The notes under the pieces were generated by a model. It had not been told where the DNA came from and made no database searches. It worked only from the letters and a program-made list of their open reading frames with translations. A stretch of 45,340 bases of DNA from Glaesserella sp041814905 (lineage in GTDB: Bacteria; Pseudomonadota; Gammaproteobacteria; Enterobacterales; Pasteurellaceae): positions 1-45,340 of the forward strand of contig NZ_JBGXYA010000066.1 of NCBI RefSeq assembly GCF_041814905.1. Direction: 5' to 3'. Numbering within the stretch: the first letter of the stretch is position 1; each line of letters begins with the position of its first letter. The position numbers were made by a program, and so were the translations under genes. Below, piece after piece: positions 16,126 through 25,797 of the stretch.

Positions 16126-17859
16126 ATGAGAATGAAATTACACTATTTAACCTTATTAATTCTGACGGGATTTGTACAGGCGGAACAGACTGTATTACTA
16201 AAAGTGGAAGGTATTGAAGATGAGGAGCTTGTTAAAAATGTTCGGATTTATCTTTCTCAATTAAGTAATGATGAGGCGGATGGTTCGGAACGTTATCAAT
16301 ATCGTGTAAAAGAAGCCGTAGATAAGGGATTACGAGCTAAGGGCTACTATAATACGCAATACCATTTTACGCTCACACCGCAAAAAAGACCTGCAAAAGA
16401 TCGTTTAACGTTACAAGTCATTCTGGATAAACCGGTTAAATTAGATGAACGGGAAGTTGAAATTGTCGGGCAAGCCGCACAAGACGGTGATTTTAAAAAA
16501 CTCATTGAAAAAGATGTTCCGCCTCAAGGAACTATTTTAAATCATGAAACCTATGAAAGCTTTAAGAGTAGTTTGGAAAAATTGGCTCAAGCAAAAGGAT
16601 ATCTTGATGCGCATTGGCTTTATCACCGTTTAGAAATTTATCCGCAAGAGCACACCGCTGATTGGCGTTTGGGTTATGCCAGCGGAGATCGTTACCGTTA
16701 CGGAAAAATTACGTTTAAAGATAGTCAGATTCGTGAAGAATATTTAAGAAATATGTTACGTATTAAGGAAGGGGATCCTTACTATCTGAATGACTTATCA
16801 AAAATTTCAAGTGATTTCTCTTCCAGTAACTGGTTTTCTTCCGTATTGGTTGAGCCTGAGGTTGATGAAACAGAGAAAACGGTGGATTTGAATGTTTTGT
16901 TACATCCGAAAAAAAGAAATGATATGGAAATCGGGATTGGTTATGCAACGGATGTGGGACCTCGTTTTCAATTTAACTGGAAAAAACCGTGGATAAATAG
17001 TCGCGGGCATAGTTTTGAATCGAATACTTATATCTCTTCACCCGAACAAAGTGTTGAGTTCGGTTATAACATACCTCTTAAAAGTAATCCGCTTAATTAT
17101 TATTACCAGCTCTCTGGTGGAATAGAGCGCGAGGACCAAAACGATACTAAATTTACCGGTGCGAATATCGGTTTTCAACGTTTTTGGAATCATGAAACAG
17201 GTTGGGCATTTTCATTAGGTCTTAAAGCGCGATATGACTCCTTCGAACAAGGAAACGACAAATATAAAACCTTATTAATTTATCCGACAGCATCTATGAA
17301 CAGAACGCGTAGTGACGGTTCTCGTTTTCCTCTATGGGGAGATTCACAGAAAGTAACCCTAAATTGGGGAAGTAAAACGTGGGCTTCCGATGTAAATTTT
17401 TATAGCATTAAAGCCTCCAGTTCTTGGATTAGAACCTATTTTGATAACCATCGTTTTTATTTGAGAGCGGAGATCGGTTATATCAAATCTAATCAATTTG
17501 AGCGAATTACTCCGGCATTGCGCTATTTTGCCGGTGGCGATATGAGTATTCGTGGCTTTGGTTATAAAGATATCTCACCCAAAGATACGGATGGAAAATT
17601 GATCGGCGGTTCTCATTTGGCGACGGGGACGGTAGAGTATCAATATCAGATTTATCCGAATTGGTGGGGGGCGGTTTTTTATGATACCGGCTTAGCGTCT
17701 AACCGTTATAGCAGCAAAGATTTACATTCGGGGGCAGGTATCGGAGTCCGTTGGGCTTCACCAATAGGCGCGATTAAATTTGACCTTGCTACCCCGGTTA
17801 AATCGCCGAATAACGAAAGCGGTTTTCAGTTTTATATCGGGCTTGGATCAGAGCTGTAA
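16126..17859 (+). CDS. tamA: Translocation and assembly module outer-membrane protein TamA
   Basis: BamA-family (Omp85) outer-membrane component of the TAM complex that helps insert autotransporters and other outer-membrane proteins, and with TamB takes part in envelope lipid homeostasis. A signal peptide ends near VQA-EQ. POTRA-like repeats occupy about residues 22-260, and the rest is a 16-strand-type barrel. The lid-lock motif IRGFGYKD lies in the C-terminal half and the C-terminus ends in a hydrophobic strand (FQFYIGLGSEL). At 577 residues it equals the family norm. tamB begins 58 bases downstream, the standard TAM operon. Confidence 0.94.
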   Translation: MRMKLHYLTLLILTGFVQAEQTVLLKVEGIEDEELVKNVRIYLSQLSNDEADGSERYQYRVKEAVDKGLRAKGYYNTQYHFTLTPQKRPAKDRLTLQVILDKPVKLDEREVEIVGQAAQDGDFKKLIEKDVPPQGTILNHETYESFKSSLEKLAQAKGYLDAHWLYHRLEIYPQEHTADWRLGYASGDRYRYGKITFKDSQIREEYLRNMLRIKEGDPYYLNDLSKISSDFSSSNWFSSVLVEPEVDETEKTVDLNVLLHPKKRNDMEIGIGYATDVGPRFQFNWKKPWINSRGHSFESNTYISSPEQSVEFGYNIPLKSNPLNYYYQLSGGIEREDQNDTKFTGANIGFQRFWNHETGWAFSLGLKARYDSFEQGNDKYKTLLIYPTASMNRTRSDGSRFPLWGDSQKVTLNWGSKTWASDVNFYSIKASSSWIRTYFDNHRFYLRAEIGYIKSNQFERITPALRYFAGGDMSIRGFGYKDISPKDTDGKLIGGSHLATGTVEYQYQIYPNWWGAVFYDTGLASNRYSSKDLHSGAGIGVRWASPIGAIKFDLATPVKSPNNESGFQFYIGLGSEL

Positions 17860-17917
17860 TTTTACTCGGAATAAGATAAGCGCAACATAAACATTACGCT
17901 TAAATGTGGAAATACTT

Positions 17918-20900
17918 ATGGAACAACAAACAGAAAATCAGGTGGGAACTTCAACGGGAACCCCATCGACTCAACCTAAGAAATCGAAATGGCGTTGGTT
18001 GTGGAGAGGATGCGTTGTTTTATTGATTATACTTTTTGTGCCTCTGATTTTTTTAGCAACAGGTTTTGGGCAGCGTACGATTATCGAGCTGGCAGATAAA
18101 TGGCTGGATCAATTGACGATCACTCACGTTGAAGGAAGTCTGCAAGAGGGGCTGCTCTTGTCTGACGCTCGTTTCACGATGGACGGCGTAGACGTAAACG
18201 TTGGTCAAGCTGCATTACATCTTGGTTTCGGATGTTTACTGCAAGGTAATGCTTGTGTTGAAAATATGGCATTAAAAGATACCGAAATTAGGATTAACAC
18301 GGCAAAACTGCCACCTGCACAAAACCAGGTTCAACAACAATCAAGCGGAGAATTTAACCTTCCGATTACAGTGGCGGTTAAACGTATTGCCGTGGATAAT
18401 TTGGCGATCAAAGTCGATGAAATGGATGTTGTTCTGAATCACTTCAATTCGGGGATTGGCGCTCAAGGAAAAGATCTAAACCTCTCACCAACGTTAGTCG
18501 ACGGATTAACACTTTCTCTCGCTCCACAAGCGGTCAGTTCCGAGCAAAAAAATGCAAATACGGCAAAACAACGACAAGCCGTGGATTGGGAAACCATTAA
18601 ACAGCAATTATCCAAACCGTTATTGACTAAACTCGATCCGATAAAATTACCGGTGAATTTTGACATTTCTGATTTTACAGCAACGAATATTGCGATTGAA
18701 CAGAAAGTGAAAGAGAAAATGCATTTCGGTGAGCCGGTTTCCTTAGTAAAAATTCCATTAGTGAAACTGATCGTAAAGTCCGATGAACAATCGATTTCTC
18801 TCAAACAACTTACTATAGAGAGTGATAAAGGTAATGTTTCCGGTGTCGGTACTTTGGTCCTTAGTGATAATTATCCGTTAAATTGGTCCATTCAAGCTAA
18901 TTCGCCGGAACTCACAGAATTTAAAATACCGGCAAGTGAAGCCGCGTTGACATTATCCGGTGAATTATTCGGTACGGCGGTATTAGCGATTCAAACAAAA
19001 GGTGCGGCTACAACCGATATTCAGGGGAGTATTCAACTTGCCGAACCGAAAACACCACTGAAATTGATCATTAAAAGTGACCAAATCCGCTATCCGTTTA
19101 TGCCGGAAAAAGATGTCGACCCACTTAAATTACAAAAAGTGAATATTACTTTAAGTGGCGATTTATTAAATTATCAACTAGATACTGCACTCAATGCGGT
19201 GGGTATGAATTTACCGGCAAGTAGTCTGAAATTAAAAGGAACGGGTGAACTAACGCAATTTAAGTTGGATGATTTAACTTTAAATGCTCTACAAGGCAAT
19301 GCGAATGTTAAAGGTAAAGTCGATTGGACTGACGGTGTAGAATGGCAAACGACACTACAATTAAAAGGGATAAATACCAAAGCATTAATTCCTGAGTGGG
19401 CGGCAGTATTGTCCGGCGGAGTACAGTCAACAGGCTATGCGGCCCGTGCGGCTGCACCTGATGAGTGGAATGTCTCCGTCTCTGACATCGACCTACATGG
19501 TAATTTATTACAAAAAAACTTGCAGCTTAAAGGTGAATTAACTGCTGATTCAAAAACCTTATTGAATGTGCCAAATGCCAGTTTGATTTACGGTGAAAAC
19601 ACCATCGCTTTAAAAGGCATTATCAGTGATAATTCTGATTTTACGGCTGATATTAAAGCACCTAATTTACAAGGTTTGGTACCAAATTTAAAAGCTGCAA
19701 TAAACGGCAAAGTAAAATTATTCGGTAATATTTCGGCTCCGAGCCTTGATTTGGATGTAGTGGCAAATAATGTGGCATTTCAAGAACTACAGTTAAATCA
19801 CCTTGCTGCTAAAGGTAAAATTGCGACGGATAAACAGATACAGGGAAATGTTGAAATTGGTCTACGTCAATTCAGTTACAATAACATCAAAATAGATAAT
19901 GCGAATCTTGAAGCTTCGGGAAGCGAAACGAATCACTCTTTAATCTTGGCTTCTAAAGGCGAGCCGGTCGCGGTTAATCTACAACTTGCAGGTAGTTTTG
20001 ACCGTGCTCAAGAGATTTGGAAAGGTCAGCTAAGTAATGTGGATATTCAGTCACCGGTTGGTGAATGGAAAAATGATAAAGCACTACAAATCAGCTATAA
20101 CAATAAGCAAATAGAAGCCAATATTTCAGCCCACTGCTGGCGTAACTCGAAACTCAATGTCTGCTTCCCTCAAACGTTTAGTGCGGGTAAAGCAGGTAAC
20201 GTGCCGTTTGAAATCAATCAGTTTGATTTATCCATGTTACAGGAATATCTGACTCAAGATACCCAAATTTCCGGTATGGTAAACGCCAAGGGAAATGCAG
20301 CATGGTTCTCCGATAAAGCTCCGCAAGTCAATGTGGAATTAACGTCTAACGCACTTAAGTTGAATCAAAAAATAGATTATCGTATTTTTCCGCTGACATT
20401 AACTCCGGTCAACATTGTCGTAAATATGGCGGATAATAATCTTAAATTAAATACCGATATTAAAATTGAAAATAACGGACGTTTAACCAGTGAATTATTG
20501 ATGAAAGATTTATCCGGTAATCGTGGATTGTCCGGAAATATTAATATAGAACGCCTTAATTTGAGTTTGGTTTCACCTTTACTAAGCGGTAGCGATAAAG
20601 TGAACGGTGATATTAATGCGCGTTTAACCTTAGGTGGAACCGCATTATCTCCGTTATTGCACGGGAACTTAAATTTAAGCGGCTTAACCGCAACATCAAC
20701 GATCATGCCATTTGATGTCACAGGTGGAAATTTAGCAATTAATTTCAATGGTGCAAGCTCTACCTTAAAGGGTAATATTAAAACAAAAGAAAGTGATTTG
20801 TTGCTTGAAGGCGATGCAAATTGGCAAAAACTGGATGCATGGCATACCCGTATCAAGGCACAAGCAAACCGTTTCCGAGTTGATATACCTAATATGGCTA

Positions 20901-21832
20901 AAGTCGATGTTAGCCCGAATATTGAAGTTAAAGCAACGCCTAAAGAACTGCTTTTAAACGGTAATATTGATATTCCATGGGCACGTATTGTGGTTGAAGA
21001 GCTACCGGAAAGTGCCGTGAGTGTGAGTAGTGATGAAGTGATCATGGACGGATCGGCAAAAAGTCAAATAAAACGCAATATGGCTTCTCTTCCTCCGCAA
21101 AGTGAGTCCGGTATGGCAATTAAAGCGGATGTTTCAATCAATATTGGTGATGATGTTAAATTAGATGCTTATGGTTTAAAAACTAATTTGGACGGCACTA
21201 TTAAGGTGCGCCAAGGCAATAAGGGTATGGGATTATACGGACAAATTAATCTAAAAAACGGGACTTTTGCTTCTTTCGGACAAGATCTCATTATCCGTAA
21301 AGGTTTAATTTCGTTTACCGGTTTACCGTCACAGCCGACATTAGACTTTGAAGCTATTCGTAATCCGGAAGCAATGGAAGATTCAAGCATTACTGCTGGG
21401 GTAAAAGTAACTGGAATTGCCGATAATCCGGAAGTTAAAATCTTCTCAACCCCCTCATTACCTCAAGATCAGGCTCTTTCCTACATTTTGACTGGAAGAG
21501 GGTTAGACAACAGCGGTGATGCAGGTTCAAGTAATTCGGTTGCCGCAGCGCTTATTGGTATGAGTTTATCAAAAAGTAGTAAAACCGTCGGTAGTGTAGG
21601 GAGTGCGTTTGGAATTACGGATCTTAATGTCAGTACTGCGGGGATTGGCGATAACACCAAAGTTGTCGTTAGCGGTAGTTTAACACCGAAATTCAAAGTA
21701 AAATACGGTGTAGGTCTTTTCGCTCCGTTAACCGAACTGACACTACGTTATCGCTTAGCTCCTAGTCTTTATCTACAGTGGGTTTCAAGTGTTAACCAAG
21801 CTGTCGATTTAATGTATCGATTTGAATTTTAG
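17918..21832 (+). CDS. tamB: Translocation and assembly module inner-membrane protein TamB
   Basis: Inner-membrane-anchored periplasm-spanning partner of TamA. An N-terminal transmembrane helix (residues about 30-50) is followed by about 1,200 residues of beta-taco/AsmA-like repeats. The C-terminal DUF490 domain is recognisable: LYGQINLKNGTFASFGQDLIIRKG cut short here as GTFASFGQDL, GLISFTGLPSQP, LSYILTGRGLD, and the final KVKYGVGLF...LTLRYRL...LMYRFEF strand. The length is 1,304 residues. The ATG at 17918 has GGAA six bases upstream; an in-frame GTG at 17906 is the other option. An uptake signal lies inside at 18526-18535 coding for part of the repeat region. Confidence 0.94.
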   Translation: MEQQTENQVGTSTGTPSTQPKKSKWRWLWRGCVVLLIILFVPLIFLATGFGQRTIIELADKWLDQLTITHVEGSLQEGLLLSDARFTMDGVDVNVGQAALHLGFGCLLQGNACVENMALKDTEIRINTAKLPPAQNQVQQQSSGEFNLPITVAVKRIAVDNLAIKVDEMDVVLNHFNSGIGAQGKDLNLSPTLVDGLTLSLAPQAVSSEQKNANTAKQRQAVDWETIKQQLSKPLLTKLDPIKLPVNFDISDFTATNIAIEQKVKEKMHFGEPVSLVKIPLVKLIVKSDEQSISLKQLTIESDKGNVSGVGTLVLSDNYPLNWSIQANSPELTEFKIPASEAALTLSGELFGTAVLAIQTKGAATTDIQGSIQLAEPKTPLKLIIKSDQIRYPFMPEKDVDPLKLQKVNITLSGDLLNYQLDTALNAVGMNLPASSLKLKGTGELTQFKLDDLTLNALQGNANVKGKVDWTDGVEWQTTLQLKGINTKALIPEWAAVLSGGVQSTGYAARAAAPDEWNVSVSDIDLHGNLLQKNLQLKGELTADSKTLLNVPNASLIYGENTIALKGIISDNSDFTADIKAPNLQGLVPNLKAAINGKVKLFGNISAPSLDLDVVANNVAFQELQLNHLAAKGKIATDKQIQGNVEIGLRQFSYNNIKIDNANLEASGSETNHSLILASKGEPVAVNLQLAGSFDRAQEIWKGQLSNVDIQSPVGEWKNDKALQISYNNKQIEANISAHCWRNSKLNVCFPQTFSAGKAGNVPFEINQFDLSMLQEYLTQDTQISGMVNAKGNAAWFSDKAPQVNVELTSNALKLNQKIDYRIFPLTLTPVNIVVNMADNNLKLNTDIKIENNGRLTSELLMKDLSGNRGLSGNINIERLNLSLVSPLLSGSDKVNGDINARLTLGGTALSPLLHGNLNLSGLTATSTIMPFDVTGGNLAINFNGASSTLKGNIKTKESDLLLEGDANWQKLDAWHTRIKAQANRFRVDIPNMAKVDVSPNIEVKATPKELLLNGNIDIPWARIVVEELPESAVSVSSDEVIMDGSAKSQIKRNMASLPPQSESGMAIKADVSINIGDDVKLDAYGLKTNLDGTIKVRQGNKGMGLYGQINLKNGTFASFGQDLIIRKGLISFTGLPSQPTLDFEAIRNPEAMEDSSITAGVKVTGIADNPEVKIFSTPSLPQDQALSYILTGRGLDNSGDAGSSNSVAAALIGMSLSKSSKTVGSVGSAFGITDLNVSTAGIGDNTKVVVSGSLTPKFKVKYGVGLFAPLTELTLRYRLAPSLYLQWVSSVNQAVDLMYRFEF

Positions 21833-21843
21833 GTCAATTTTTC

Positions 21844-21875
21844 CCTCGTTTTGAGTTAAAACGAGGGATTTTTAC
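21844..21875 (+). terminator. Rho-independent terminator after tamB
   Basis: A ten-base-pair perfect stem (CCCTCGTTTT with AAAACGAGGG) with a five-base loop and ATTTTT following. Confidence 0.8.
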
Positions 21876-21884
21876 TCATAAATT

Positions 21885-23624
21885 ATGGAAAAACAACGAC
21901 AAAAGCATCTCCAAAAATGGTTACGTCAGCAACAAAAAATCATCAAAAAGTGGCTATACCTTAATGTCTTATTCGGATCTCTCAGTGCCGTATTGATGGT
22001 TTCACAAATGTGGTTACTCGCGACTGTTTTACATCAAATGATCATTGAACATCGTTCCCCGACAGCATTTATTGAACAGCTTATATTGCTTTTGGCATGT
22101 TTTACAGGACGGGCGGTTTTATTGTGGCTGAGGGAAAGAAGCGGTTTTAAAGCCGGACAAACTTTACGGTTACATTTGCGTGAAGCGCTGATTAATAAAT
22201 TATCACAAGTCGGACCGATGACTATTCAACAACGTCCGGCAGGAAGCTGGGCGACCATAATGCTGGAACAGGTCGAAAATATCCATAATTTCTATGCGCG
22301 TTATCTGCCTCAGCAATTTTTATCGCTAATTGTACCGCTTGTGATCCTTTGTGCTATTTTTCCGTTGAATTGGGCGGCTGGAATTATTCTGTTTGCCACA
22401 CTGCCGTTACTGCCGTTATTTATGGCATTAGCTGGGATGAAAGCGGCGGAAGCCAATCAAAGAAATATCGGCGTATTATCGCGCTTGAGCGGGCAATTTT
22501 TAGATAGTTTGAAAGGATTAGAAACTATCCGTTTGTTCGGACAAGCCCATGCACATTCACAACAGATTTATCAACGTACCGAAGAATTCCGTATAAGTAC
22601 AATGGATGTATTAAAAATGGCATTCCTTTCTTCCGCGGTATTGGAATTTTTTACGGCGGTTTCGATTGCGGTAATGGCGGTTTATTTTGGCTTTACCTAT
22701 TTAGGTGAATTGGATTTTGGCTATTACGACACAGCGGTTACCCTTTTTATCGGTTTTTTCTGTTTGATGTTGGCTCCCGAATTTTATCAGCCATTGCGTG
22801 AATTGGGTGTTTATTATCACGATAAGGCGGCGGCAATCGGTGCGGCAGACAGTTTGGAATCCTTCTTAAATGAAGAGGTATTAGCGCAAACGGAAGGGGA
22901 CAAAACTTTACCGGATTTACCCCTTGAGATTATCGCCGAACAATGTGTAGTCCTTTCCGTCCAAGGTCAACCGTTAACTCAAGCGTTAAATTTCCGCATA
23001 CAGACAAACCAACATATCGCGTTAGTCGGGCAGAGTGGCGCGGGCAAAAGTTCTTTAATGAATATGTTGCTCGGTTTCCTTCCTTATCAAGGACAGGTGC
23101 GGGTAAATGGTGTGGAATTACGTGAATTAAATATGGTGCAATGGCGGGAAAAATTAGCTTGGGTCGGGCAGAATCCGCAATTAATCCGAGGAACCTTACA
23201 AGAAAATATTCTACTGGGTAACCCAAATGCTTCACCGATAAAATTGAAAGAAGCATTAGCTCTGTCCAAAGCCGATGAGTTTGTTTACCGTTTAGGATTG
23301 GATAGCGAAGTCCAAGACGGTAATGCAGGATTATCAGGCGGGCAAGCACAACGAATCGCTATCGCCCGCGCATTGTTGCGTCCTTATCGCCTGTTGTTAT
23401 TGGATGAACCTACTGCCAGTTTGGATATGCAATCAGAGCAGCAAGTGTTACAAGCCTTACATCATTTAAGCCGTGAGCAAACCACGCTGATGATTACTCA
23501 CCGTATTGAAGATTTAAAACAGAGTGATGAAATCTGGGTTATGAAACAGGGACAAATTGTTCAACAAGGAAAATTTGAACAACTTGAGAAACAAGGTTTT
23601 TTTGCAGAATTATTAGGACAATAA
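21885..23624 (+). CDS. cydD: Cysteine/glutathione ABC exporter subunit CydD
   Basis: Half of the heterodimeric CydDC exporter that moves cysteine and glutathione to the periplasm and is needed for assembly of cytochrome bd. Six membrane segments occupy the first 310 residues. The ATPase has Walker A GQSGAGKSS, signature LSGGQAQR, Walker B LLLLDEPTASLD and switch His in MITHR. Length 579 against 588 in E. coli. cydC follows after six bases, so the subunits are coupled. Confidence 0.93.
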   Translation: MEKQRQKHLQKWLRQQQKIIKKWLYLNVLFGSLSAVLMVSQMWLLATVLHQMIIEHRSPTAFIEQLILLLACFTGRAVLLWLRERSGFKAGQTLRLHLREALINKLSQVGPMTIQQRPAGSWATIMLEQVENIHNFYARYLPQQFLSLIVPLVILCAIFPLNWAAGIILFATLPLLPLFMALAGMKAAEANQRNIGVLSRLSGQFLDSLKGLETIRLFGQAHAHSQQIYQRTEEFRISTMDVLKMAFLSSAVLEFFTAVSIAVMAVYFGFTYLGELDFGYYDTAVTLFIGFFCLMLAPEFYQPLRELGVYYHDKAAAIGAADSLESFLNEEVLAQTEGDKTLPDLPLEIIAEQCVVLSVQGQPLTQALNFRIQTNQHIALVGQSGAGKSSLMNMLLGFLPYQGQVRVNGVELRELNMVQWREKLAWVGQNPQLIRGTLQENILLGNPNASPIKLKEALALSKADEFVYRLGLDSEVQDGNAGLSGGQAQRIAIARALLRPYRLLLLDEPTASLDMQSEQQVLQALHHLSREQTTLMITHRIEDLKQSDEIWVMKQGQIVQQGKFEQLEKQGFFAELLGQ

Positions 23625-23630
23625 ACAACA

Positions 23631-25298
23631 ATGCGTACACTTTTTCCTTTTTTATCCCTTTACCGAACCCATTTCGGCAGGCTCTTTTTAGGGATTGTAC
23701 TGGCCATAGTCGGCTTGGCAGCAAGTATCGGCTTGTTAAGCCTTTCAGGTTGGTTTCTTGCAGCTTCAGCACTTGTTGGTTCAAGTTTGCTGTTTAATTT
23801 TTTCTATCCGTCATCCGGTGTCCGAGGTTTAGCGATTGGACGTACAGTTTCCCGCTATTTTGAGCGTTTGGTGACCCACGACGCAACGTTTCGAGTCTTG
23901 GCGAATTTACGTATGTCGGTATTCCGTAAATTAATTCCACTCAGTCCGGCAGGTTTAAACCGCTATCGTAACAGTGAATTATTGAATCGCTTAGTTTCGG
24001 ATGTGGATACTTTAGATACACTCTATCTTAATCTGATCTCGCCTTTTGTCAGTGCCGTAATGGTCATTTTATTTATGGGCATCGGGCTTTCGTTAGTTTC
24101 TCCGTTATTGGCGTTGGTAATTTGCGGTACGTTAACGGCATTGCTTATTTTGCTGCCCGTTTTGTTTTACCATTTGGGGCGTAAACTCGGTAAAACAGTC
24201 ATTCAATCGCGAGCGCAATACCGTAGCCGGTTTATTGAATGGATTCAGTTAAATGCAGAATTTTTATTATTCGGGGTACAGCAGCAGGCTACTGAAAAAT
24301 TGCGTGAAACGGAGCAAATATGGCTAAACGCTCAAAGTAAAGAGAGCCGATTAAGCGGCGGATCTAATGCGCTGTTAATTTTGATGAACGGTATTTTGGT
24401 TACGGTCGTGATTTATCTTTCAGCCACGGCAATTCATGTGCCTCATGCGGAAAATCCGGAAGCGTTAATCGCTTTAGTGGTTTTCTGTGTGTTGGCATCA
24501 CTGGAAATGTTGACTCCGATTGGCACTGCTTTTTTACATTTAGGTCAAGTGATTGCTTCGGCGGAACGTTTAACGGACATCACGGAACAACAGCCGTTAG
24601 TGCGGTTTAACGGTAATGCAAATTGGCAAAATATTGTCCCAAACAGACTGCTTGTGAGTTTTGAACAAGTGGATTTTACTTACCCGCAGCGTGCTGAAAA
24701 TGTACTGAAGCAACTGACATTTTCTGTGTCGGCAGGAGAGAAAATCGCTATTTTGGGTAAAACGGGAAGCGGAAAATCGACGATTTTCCAATTATTAACC
24801 CGCAATTATGACCCGACAAGCGGTCAGATTCGGCTAAATTTTTGCAAAATTTCCGATTATTCGGAACAAACATTGCGTCAGCATATCGTTACCCTGAGTC
24901 AACGCGTGCATATTTTCAGCAGCAGTTTGAAAGATAATTTATTAATGGGCAATCCGCACGCATCCGATGAAGCACTTCAACAAGTACTTCACCAAGTCGG
25001 GCTGGGCTATTTATTGGAGGCTCAAGGGCTGAAGTTATGGCTGGGGGAGGGCGGTCGCCCGTTGTCCGGCGGTGAACAACGCCGCTTGGGGCTTGCCCGT
25101 TTATTATTGAACGACGCTGAAATCGTCTTATTGGATGAGCCGACGGAAGGATTGGATCGTGATACGGAGCAGCAGATCTTACAATTGATTTTAGCGCATT
25201 GCCAAGATAAAACATTATTGATGATTACCCACCGTTTGAGCGGTTTGGATAAGTTTGATCGAATTTATCAGATAGATAGCGGTACCATCGTGGCCTAA
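23631..25298 (+). CDS. cydC: Cysteine/glutathione ABC exporter subunit CydC
   Basis: Second half of CydDC. The N-terminus LFPFLSLYRTHFGRLFLGIV and the loop SSGVRGLAIGRTVSRYFERLVTH are CydC hallmarks. The ATPase has Walker A GKTGSGKST, signature LSGGEQRR, Walker B IVLLDEPTEGLD and MITHRLSG. An uptake signal (24816-24825) with its AT-rich extension lies inside the ATPase coding region. Length 555 (E. coli 573). Confidence 0.93.
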   Translation: MRTLFPFLSLYRTHFGRLFLGIVLAIVGLAASIGLLSLSGWFLAASALVGSSLLFNFFYPSSGVRGLAIGRTVSRYFERLVTHDATFRVLANLRMSVFRKLIPLSPAGLNRYRNSELLNRLVSDVDTLDTLYLNLISPFVSAVMVILFMGIGLSLVSPLLALVICGTLTALLILLPVLFYHLGRKLGKTVIQSRAQYRSRFIEWIQLNAEFLLFGVQQQATEKLRETEQIWLNAQSKESRLSGGSNALLILMNGILVTVVIYLSATAIHVPHAENPEALIALVVFCVLASLEMLTPIGTAFLHLGQVIASAERLTDITEQQPLVRFNGNANWQNIVPNRLLVSFEQVDFTYPQRAENVLKQLTFSVSAGEKIAILGKTGSGKSTIFQLLTRNYDPTSGQIRLNFCKISDYSEQTLRQHIVTLSQRVHIFSSSLKDNLLMGNPHASDEALQQVLHQVGLGYLLEAQGLKLWLGEGGRPLSGGEQRRLGLARLLLNDAEIVLLDEPTEGLDRDTEQQILQLILAHCQDKTLLMITHRLSGLDKFDRIYQIDSGTIVA

Positions 25299-25301
25299 AA
25301 A

Positions 25302-25321
25302 TAGGGCGGTTATCCGCCCTA
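25302..25321. terminator. Hairpin between convergent cydC and yacL
   Basis: An 8-bp stem (TAGGGCGG with CCGCCCTA) and a four-base loop. The T-run on the plus side is weak, while the minus side reads into TATTTTT, so it may serve both convergent genes. Confidence 0.55.
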
Positions 25322-25338
25322 ATTTGTCATTATGATCA

Positions 25339-25719
25339 TTAATGATAGGTTTTAATAAATTTTTGATACGCCAGTAAAAACGCTTCAAAGTCTTCTAATC
25401 CGCAAAAAGCAATGCTTTCCTCGTTATAGAAATTAAAACCGTCTTCCATCTCTTCAAAATTACTAAATTCCATATCGATATTATTCGCTTTAACCATGAC
25501 CTCATCGGCATTGAGATACAAACTGTATTCATGTCCTTCTAGGATCCATTCGTAATCGTTGGAGGGACGTTGACGGCACTTTTCAATCTCTTCAAAAATG
25601 CGGGTAAGATCTTTCGGATTTGGGGAAATCTCGGTATTCAACCAACGGGCAAATGCCTCGTGATCCATAGAACATTTGGCAACCACGCCGTGCATGGTGT
25701 GAGTAAATTGGTATTCCAT
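25339..25719 (-). CDS. yacL: UPF0231 family protein, YacL-like
   Basis: Small cytoplasmic protein of unknown function, 126 residues, rich in acidic residues. MEYQFTHTMHGVVAKCSMDHEAFARW, the segment GHEYSLYLNADEVMVKANN and EEMEDGFNFYNEESIAFCGLEDF match the family (each shown here in part). The ATG at 25719 has a perfect AAGGAG six bases upstream; the frame opens further to 25767 but that part lies in the uptake-signal hairpin region. Nothing in the context hints at a role. Confidence 0.87.
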   Translation of the reverse strand: MEYQFTHTMHGVVAKCSMDHEAFARWLNTEISPNPKDLTRIFEEIEKCRQRPSNDYEWILEGHEYSLYLNADEVMVKANNIDMEFSNFEEMEDGFNFYNEESIAFCGLEDFEAFLLAYQKFIKTYH

Positions 25720-25735
25720 AAATAACTCCTTGAAT

Positions 25736-25793
25736 ACAAGCGGTCTGTTTGGACAATGATTTTGCAAATTATTCGGTCAAACAGACCGCTTGT
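25736..25793. terminator. Inverted uptake-signal pair after uvrA
   Basis: ACAAGCGGTCTG at 25736-25747 and CAGACCGCTTGT at 25782-25793 form a 12-bp stem; the loop holds the TTTTGCAAATT extension of the uptake signal. It lies just past the uvrA stop and upstream of yacL. Confidence 0.6.
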
Positions 25794-25797
25794 TGGT

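Noticed and set aside
20377..21045. A 222-residue antisense frame inside tamB
   Set aside because: Composition-driven shadow of tamB: rich in Ser, Leu and Pro, no ribosome site, and the plus frame is clearly coding.
22930..23349. A 139-residue antisense frame inside cydD
   Set aside because: Lies over the conserved ATPase codons of cydD; no recognisable domain.
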